Assembly (NCBI GenBank): GCA_003104995.1
Contig: PQAO01000012.1
Coordinates: 103,307-167,306, forward strand
DNA length: 64,000 nt
Reading direction: 5' to 3'
Source of the DNA: Dehalococcoidia bacterium
GTDB taxonomy: Bacteria; Chloroflexota; Dehalococcoidia; Tepidiformales; Tepidiformaceae
In this document: positions 60,083 to 64,000 of the stretch, one piece after another
How positions within the stretch are numbered: the first letter of the stretch is position 1
How the letters are laid out: every line of letters starts with the position of its first letter
The notes under the pieces: model-generated
Seen by the model: the letters and a program-made list of their open reading frames with translations, nothing else
Told to the model about the DNA's origin: nothing
The model's database searches: none
Program-made: the position numbers and the translations under genes

Positions 60083-60514
60083 TCAGGATGCTGGTTCATC
60101 GAAGGGAAGCAGGGTGAACGTACCGCCCTGGAGGGGCTGGATGAGGCGGAAGTGGCGCTGGTCGAAGGTGAGGATGCGGTTGGTCCTGTAACGCGCGGCG
60201 AGGATCACGATGGAGAGGTCGGCGAGGCCGGCACTGAGGTCACGGTACCGTTCGTTGAGCGCCTGGATCGTCGCGAAGTCCTCGGGTTCGAGCCCAGGGA
60301 CGATGAAGCGGTTGGCCGCGAGATCGCGGAGGAGCGACCGATTGGCAGATGGCCCGCCGCGGGCCGTCAGCATGTAATCGAGCTCGGCAGCCACCGTAAG
60401 CGGCATGATCGGGGTCGACCGTTCGGCTGCCAGCACCCTGGCGGCGTCCCGGGCAGGCGGGTCGGCGGGCTCGATCTGCGCGAGAATCGGGCCCGTGTCA
60501 ACAACGAGCGTCAC
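60083..60514 (-). CDS. vapC: PIN-domain toxin (VapC-like)
   Basis: 143 residues from a GTG. Acidic residues of the PIN site: V-V-D-T-G-P, A-A-E-L-D, D-L-S and I-L-T-F-D-Q-R-H-F. VapC toxins cut specific tRNA or rRNA. Start overlaps the antitoxin stop (GTGA). Confidence 0.92.
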   Translation of the reverse strand: MTLVVDTGPILAQIEPADPPARDAARVLAAERSTPIMPLTVAAELDYMLTARGGPSANRSLLRDLAANRFIVPGLEPEDFATIQALNERYRDLSAGLADLSIVILAARYRTNRILTFDQRHFRLIQPLQGGTFTLLPFDEPAS

Positions 60515-60792
60515 GAGAGAGGCTCATCTCCGAGGCTGTCGGCGCCGAAGCACTTGAGCCCCTCGGTATCGAGCCAGTCCTGGAACTCTTGAGCAGTTTC
60601 GAAGCGCGGGAGGCCGGGCGCCTCCGGATCCACCTCGATGCTGAAGATCTCAAAGTTGCGGTCCGGGCGAGAGGCATCGTACATCGCGAGGGCTTCGCGC
60701 AGGACAAGCGCCTGCGACTTGCCCTCGCGCTCGGCGAGCCGGGCAAGCCGCGCCCGATCCTCGTCGGACAGGTAGACGCTCGTCTTCTTCAT
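60511..60792 (-). CDS. Ribbon-helix-helix antitoxin (VapB-like)
   Basis: 93 residues. N-terminal RHH fold (K-K-T-S-V-Y-L-S-D-E-D-R-A-R-L-A-R-L-A) and a C-terminal tail that would block the toxin. It is the first gene of the pair. TACCCT lies exactly 6 bases before the ATG. Confidence 0.88.
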   Translation of the reverse strand: MKKTSVYLSDEDRARLARLAEREGKSQALVLREALAMYDASRPDRNFEIFSIEVDPEAPGLPRFETAQEFQDWLDTEGLKCFGADSLGDEPLS

Positions 60793-60796
60793 GCAT

Positions 60797-60814
60797 GTAG
60801 GGTAGTACGTAGGG
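60797..60814 (-). promoter_or_regulatory. Antitoxin operator / -10-like box
   Basis: Two CCCTAC repeats (minus strand 60814-60809 and 60802-60797), 6 bases apart. The second overlaps TACCCT (60804-60799), the -10-like box 6 bases before the ATG. RHH proteins bind such short direct repeats. Confidence 0.45.
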
Positions 60815-60832
60815 CACCGGCCATACAAGACG

Positions 60833-61777
60833 TCAGGCGAGGCGCGAACCTGTGGCGAGTGCGGCCGCGAGTCGGATGGCTTCGACCATGCTCGTGGCGT
60901 CGGCGATGCCCTGGCTGGCGATGTCGAAGGCGGTGCCGTGGTCGACCGAGGTGCGGACGAAGGGGAGGCCGAGGTTGACGCTGACGCTCTGTTCGAAGCC
61001 GTGGACTTTGATAGCGATGTGGCCCTGGTCGTGGTACATGACGACCACCACGTCGTAGCGGCCGGCGATTGCGTGGTTGAAGACCGAGTCGGCCGGGTGG
61101 GGACCGGTCGCGTCGATCCCACGTGCCCGGGCATCGGCGATGGCGGGCGCGATCTCGTCGAGCTCCTCGCGTCCAATGAGGCCGTTGTCGCTGGCGTGAG
61201 GATTGAGTGCGGCGACAGCGACGCGGGGACGCTCGAAACCCCAGCGGACGAAGTGCTGGTGGGTCAATTCGACAGCGCGGAGGACGTTCGCGCGGGTGAC
61301 GAACGCGCAGGCTTCGCGGAGCGGCTTATGGGTGGAGAGATGCATGCAGCGGAGGTTGCCCGAGACGAGCATGGTGGCCACGTAGGGCGCGCCGCTGAGG
61401 CGCTGGAGGACCTCCTGGTGGCCGGTATCGGCGATGCCGGCAAGCTGGAAGGCTTCCTTATTCACCGGGGCGGTGACCATGCCGTCGGCCTCGCCGGCGA
61501 GGCACATGCGGGCGGCGTGTTCGATCCAGCCGTGAGCCGCGCGGGCGGATTCGACGGAGACCACGCCCACGGGGTAGCCGTTCAGCGGTGCAGGCACGGT
61601 TTCGAAGACGGGGACTTCGAGGTGGGCAACCGCCCAGCGGCGAAGGAGCGACCCATCGCCGACGACGGTGAGGCGGGCGAGGCGGTGGACTTCGGGGTCA
61701 GCCAGGGCCTTGGCGACGACCTCGGGACCGATACCGGAGGGGTCGCCCATGGTGATGACGAGGTGGGGGAGGGCCAT
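60833..61777 (-). CDS. pdxA: 4-hydroxythreonine-4-phosphate dehydrogenase
   Basis: 314 residues. G-D-P-S-G-I-G-P-E-V at the N-terminus, M-V-T-A-P-V-N-K-E-A, T-G-H-Q-E, and Y-H-D-Q-G with the metal-binding His. It acts in pyridoxal phosphate synthesis by the DXP-dependent route; pdxJ is not in the window. Not to be confused with the PdxA2-type paralogues of aromatic acid clusters, which lack this context too. Confidence 0.95.
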   Translation of the reverse strand: MALPHLVITMGDPSGIGPEVVAKALADPEVHRLARLTVVGDGSLLRRWAVAHLEVPVFETVPAPLNGYPVGVVSVESARAAHGWIEHAARMCLAGEADGMVTAPVNKEAFQLAGIADTGHQEVLQRLSGAPYVATMLVSGNLRCMHLSTHKPLREACAFVTRANVLRAVELTHQHFVRWGFERPRVAVAALNPHASDNGLIGREELDEIAPAIADARARGIDATGPHPADSVFNHAIAGRYDVVVVMYHDQGHIAIKVHGFEQSVSVNLGLPFVRTSVDHGTAFDIASQGIADATSMVEAIRLAAALATGSRLA

Positions 61778-61783
61778 GGCAGA

Positions 61784-61789
61784 ACAGTA
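61784..61789 (-). promoter_or_regulatory. -10-like box of pdxA (leaderless)
   Basis: TACTGT, then TCTGCC, then ATG at 61777. Confidence 0.45.
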
Positions 61790-61828
61790 GCAGGCCGGGA
61801 GCCGATGTGGACTAGAAGCAAATGGCGG

Positions 61829-62020
61829 TCAGGAGATGGCGCGCCAGGCGACGCTGCCGAGGGAGACGGCGACCAGCGCGCCAAGGCCGGCGAGGATGAG
61901 GATCGTCTCCCAGCGCAACGTGCGGCCGGTGGCGTTGCGCCGGTCTCGCGCCTGGCTCTCGGCAAACTCGAGGTGGGAGGTGTGCAGTTCGTCGTTGGGC
62001 ATCCGGTGAAAGGGCCACAT
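61829..62020 (-). CDS. Small C-terminally anchored membrane protein, paralogue 1
   Basis: 63 residues. A charged soluble half, then L-R-W-E-T-I-L-I-L-A-G and one membrane segment at the C-terminus. The ATG at 62020 is chosen because TAGGCT lies 7 bases upstream and because it gives the same length as its neighbour. No family recognised. Confidence 0.65.
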   Translation of the reverse strand: MWPFHRMPNDELHTSHLEFAESQARDRRNATGRTLRWETILILAGLGALVAVSLGSVAWRAIS

Positions 62021-62027
62021 GGGTATG

Positions 62028-62033
62028 AGCCTA
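62028..62033 (-). promoter_or_regulatory. -10-like box of small membrane protein 1
   Basis: TAGGCT, 7 bases, ATG at 62020. Confidence 0.4.
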
Positions 62034-62073
62034 CCACCGATGTCGAGCCACCGATCCATGGGCGCGGGGTGGA

Positions 62074-62265
62074 TCAGGTGAAGATGCGCCATGCGATGCT
62101 GCCGACGAAGACAGCGACCAGCGCGCCGACGCCGGCAAGGATGAGGATCGTCTCCCAGCGGAGGAGGGCCCGGGTAGAGGCGCGGCGGTCGCGGACCTGG
62201 CCCTCGGTGTACTCGGGCTGGCTGGCGTGGACGAGTGCGACGCGTTCGGGGTCCGTGCCTCCCAT
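62074..62265 (-). CDS. Small C-terminally anchored membrane protein, paralogue 2
   Basis: 63 residues, sharing L-R-W-E-T-I-L-I-L-A-G-x-G-A-L-V-A-V, then G-S-x-A-W-R, with the neighbour. The upstream halves differ except for Q-x-R-D-R-R. TAAGGT lies 6 bases before the ATG. A tandem duplication with separate promoters. Confidence 0.68.
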   Translation of the reverse strand: MGGTDPERVALVHASQPEYTEGQVRDRRASTRALLRWETILILAGVGALVAVFVGSIAWRIFT

Positions 62266-62271
62266 GGAACC

Positions 62272-62277
62272 ACCTTA
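62272..62277 (-). promoter_or_regulatory. -10-like box of small membrane protein 2
   Basis: TAAGGT, then GGTTCC, then ATG at 62265. Confidence 0.45.
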
Positions 62278-62356
62278 GCACGGGTGACTACTGGCCACGG
62301 CTATGGCTCGGCCCCGCGATATTGGCATTTGGGGAGTAGTCGCCGAGTCGGCCGTG

Positions 62357-62372
62357 TGATTGTATACAATCA
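62357..62372. promoter_or_regulatory. 16-bp perfect palindrome (candidate operator)
   Basis: TGATTGTATACAATCA, 30 bases before the LeuA-like gene start. The core TGTATACA resembles GntR-type operators. TACAAT inside it could be the -10. Confidence 0.5.
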
Positions 62373-62401
62373 TCAACTCCTGGACGGAGGACCACAGGAC
62401 A

Positions 62402-63751
62402 ATGACAGCAGGCTGGCTGAACTACACGACCCCGGGCGCTCACACTTCGAAGGACGGGCCCGACTACTTCCGGGACTCATTCCCCTACACCATGCCGCCC
62501 CTGGTCCAGTTCGAACCTGAACCGGCGCCCCTGGACCCGCCGGAGCGCATCTGGATGACCGACACGACCTTTCGCGACGGGCAGCAGAGCCGGGCGCCGT
62601 ACACGGTCGAGCAGATCGTCCACCTGTACGAGCTGCTGCACCGCCTGGGCGGCACGGGGGGCATGATCCGGCAGTCGGAGTTCTTTCTGTATACAAAGAA
62701 GGACCGCCAAGCCGTGGAGCGCTGCCAGGAGCTGGGGTACCGCTTCCCCGAGATCACCGGGTGGATCCGCGGGACGATGGCGGACTATCAGCTCGTGCGT
62801 TCAGCCGGCCTGCAGGAGACCGGCATCCTCACCTCGATCTCGGACTACCACATCTTCAAGAAGCTGAACTCGACGCGCGAAGCGGTGGTCGCGGGCTACC
62901 TGGAGGTGGTCGACGCGGCACTGGCCGATGGGGTGGTGCCGCGCTGCCACATCGAGGACAGCACGCGGGCGGACTTCCACGGCGTCGTGCTGCCCTTCGT
63001 GCAGGCGTTGATGGAGCGGGGAAGGCAGGCTGGGATCCAGGTGAAGGTGCGGTACCCCGACACGATGGGCGTGGGCGTGCCCGACCCGCACGCGGCGCTG
63101 CCGCGCGGTATCCCCCGGCTGACGCACCTGCTGAAGACCGAGGGCGGCGTGCCCTCGGAAGCGCTGGAGTTCCACGGGCAGAACGACCTGAACGCGATCA
63201 TCCCGAACGCAGTGGCGGCGTGGCTGTACGGGGCGAGCTCGAACAACGGCACGCTGCTGGGCATCGGCGAGCGGAGCGGGAACACGCCGATCGAGGCGCT
63301 GGTGTTCTGGCTCATCGGGCTGACCGGCGAGACGCACGGGATGGACACGATGGTGATCAGTGAGATCGCGGACTACTACCGGGAGATCGGCGAGGTGGTG
63401 GACCAGCGGCTGCCGTTCGTCGGCGACAACTTCAACGTGACCCGTGCGGGGATCCACGCGGACGGGATGATCAAGGACGAGGAGATTTACAACCCGTTCG
63501 ATACGACCCGGCTGCTGAACCGGCCGCCGGGGGTGGCGATCACGGACAAGAGCGGCGCGGCAGGGCTGCTGATGTGGATGCAGAAGCATCGTCCGGCCGA
63601 GGCGGCGGGCCTGGAGAAGCGCGACCCGCGGCTGATGCGGATGCTGGACCTGGTGATGCGCGAGTACGACGACGGCCGCGTGACCAGCCTTGCCGACGAG
63701 GAGGTGCACCACCTGGTGGACGAAGCGTTCGCGGGGGTGGAGGTGGAGTAG
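62402..63751 (+). CDS. LeuA/homocitrate/Re-citrate synthase family enzyme
   Basis: 449 residues, HMGL-like barrel. W-M-T-D-T-T-F-R-D-G-Q-Q-S (Arg/Asp), the L-H-R-L-G-G-T-G-G-M-I-R-Q-S-E-F-F-L-Y insertion, H-G-Q-N-D-L-N, and L-G-I-G-E-R-S-G-N-T. The R-Q-S-E-F-F block and lack of the LeuA regulatory domain recall the branch containing Re-citrate synthases of anaerobes, so citrate rather than isopropylmalate synthesis is possible; that is inference. AGGACA precedes the ATG at 62402. Confidence 0.8.
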   Translation: MTAGWLNYTTPGAHTSKDGPDYFRDSFPYTMPPLVQFEPEPAPLDPPERIWMTDTTFRDGQQSRAPYTVEQIVHLYELLHRLGGTGGMIRQSEFFLYTKKDRQAVERCQELGYRFPEITGWIRGTMADYQLVRSAGLQETGILTSISDYHIFKKLNSTREAVVAGYLEVVDAALADGVVPRCHIEDSTRADFHGVVLPFVQALMERGRQAGIQVKVRYPDTMGVGVPDPHAALPRGIPRLTHLLKTEGGVPSEALEFHGQNDLNAIIPNAVAAWLYGASSNNGTLLGIGERSGNTPIEALVFWLIGLTGETHGMDTMVISEIADYYREIGEVVDQRLPFVGDNFNVTRAGIHADGMIKDEEIYNPFDTTRLLNRPPGVAITDKSGAAGLLMWMQKHRPAEAAGLEKRDPRLMRMLDLVMREYDDGRVTSLADEEVHHLVDEAFAGVEVE

Positions 63752-63867
63752 GGGGCGGGACTACCTTCGCGTCGAGAACGGCTCTGGGGCGAGGTGACCT
63801 TGCAGCCAGGAGGCGAGCAGCGTGGGATCTGCGAGGGCGAAGTCGAAGGCCGACCACACGAATGAAT

Positions 63868-63893
63868 CCGAGGCGCGCCAGGGATGGCGCGCC
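63868..63893. repeat. REP-like palindromic repeat, copy 1
   Basis: CCGAGGCGCGCC-AGGGAT-GGCGCGCC: 8-bp stem, 6-base loop. Related to the hairpins inside the 13.2-kb tandem repeats. 63752-63867 holds no gene I can support. Confidence 0.8.
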
Positions 63894-63978
63894 GGGATGT
63901 TGCTCCCTCGAACGCCGTAACCCCCCGGGGAGTCGCCTGTACCTCGCAACGCCTCCGATCGTGGTAGCCGCTGGTAGC

Positions 63979-64000
63979 CGAGGCGCGCCAGGGATGGCGC
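63979..64000. repeat. REP-like palindromic repeat, copy 2 (cut by window edge)
   Basis: Second copy, identical as far as it goes, 111 bases after the first. Confidence 0.78.

Noticed and set aside
60083..60792. A phage or genomic island around the toxin-antitoxin pair
   Set aside because: Neighbours are core genes (cimA, pdxA), and no integrase, att site or composition change is visible.
63755..64000. A minus-strand frame open from the right edge to about 63760
   Set aside because: It reads through both REP-like palindromes, has no motif and no start in the window; it could be a gene end, but nothing supports it.

Overview
The window is 64 kb of dense, high-GC bacterial chromosome (by eye about two thirds G+C), with about 60 protein genes on both strands. 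I see no rRNA, tRNA, CRISPR array, insertion sequence or prophage. The gene set suggests a free-living, probably aerobic or facultative member of the Chloroflexota. The pointers are an F420-type luciferase-fold oxidoreductase, CaiB/thiolase/acyl-CoA chemistry, Calx-beta/TIG surface proteins, a Gram-positive-type SOS box at lexA and a LeuA/Re-citrate-synthase relative. Placement is inference; no rRNA or marker tree is available here.

Layout. 0-4.9 kb: an ABC exporter pair, a luciferase-like oxidoreductase, a hotdog-fold protein and moaA. 4.9-13 kb: merR, DUF4838, PilZ, rimI, small unknowns, a zincin, an LCP cell-wall ligase and an acyl-CoA dehydrogenase. 13.1-13.7 kb: a tandem duplication built on the 3' end of the next gene, an MMPL exporter. 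16-21 kb: a moxR-DUF58-transglutaminase-like operon and ogt. 21-25 kb: enoyl-CoA hydratase, thiolase and ychF. 25-36 kb: a Mug-type glycosylase, folC, an oligopeptide permease remnant, metF, and a JAMM-folP-folK operon. 36-41.5 kb: a repeat-rich stretch, an acyl-CoA carboxylase subunit and a large secreted protein. 41.8-48.4 kb: a fused CoA-transferase, a disulfide reductase, an RNase H-fold exonuclease, an Xre regulator and DUF2851. 48.4-53 kb: an M23 peptidase and two ABC exporter pairs. 53-64 kb: a divergent DnaA-like ATPase, lexA, an oligopeptide ABC ATPase, holA, cimA, a vapBC-type module, pdxA, paired small membrane proteins and the LeuA-like synthase.

Three patterns cut across the genes. 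(1) Eighteen genes on both strands have a TAnnnT hexamer ending 6-8 bases (twelve times exactly 6) before the start codon, usually without a Shine-Dalgarno sequence. This implies widespread leaderless transcription and settles several start codons. (2) Non-coding gaps carry tandem arrays of 7-base units from several sequence families plus a dispersed ~45-bp core repeat. (3) The + strand is G-rich over most of the window whichever strand is coding, but C-rich from about 44.2 to 48.4 kb. There the core repeat is also in the opposite orientation, as expected if the segment was inverted or imported.

Folate genes (folP, folK, folC, metF), cofactor genes (moaA, pdxA), fatty acyl-CoA genes and DNA maintenance genes (lexA, holA, ogt, mug, DnaA-like) make up the recognisable core. 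The accessory content is mainly repeats, the toxin-antitoxin pair and the inverted-skew segment.
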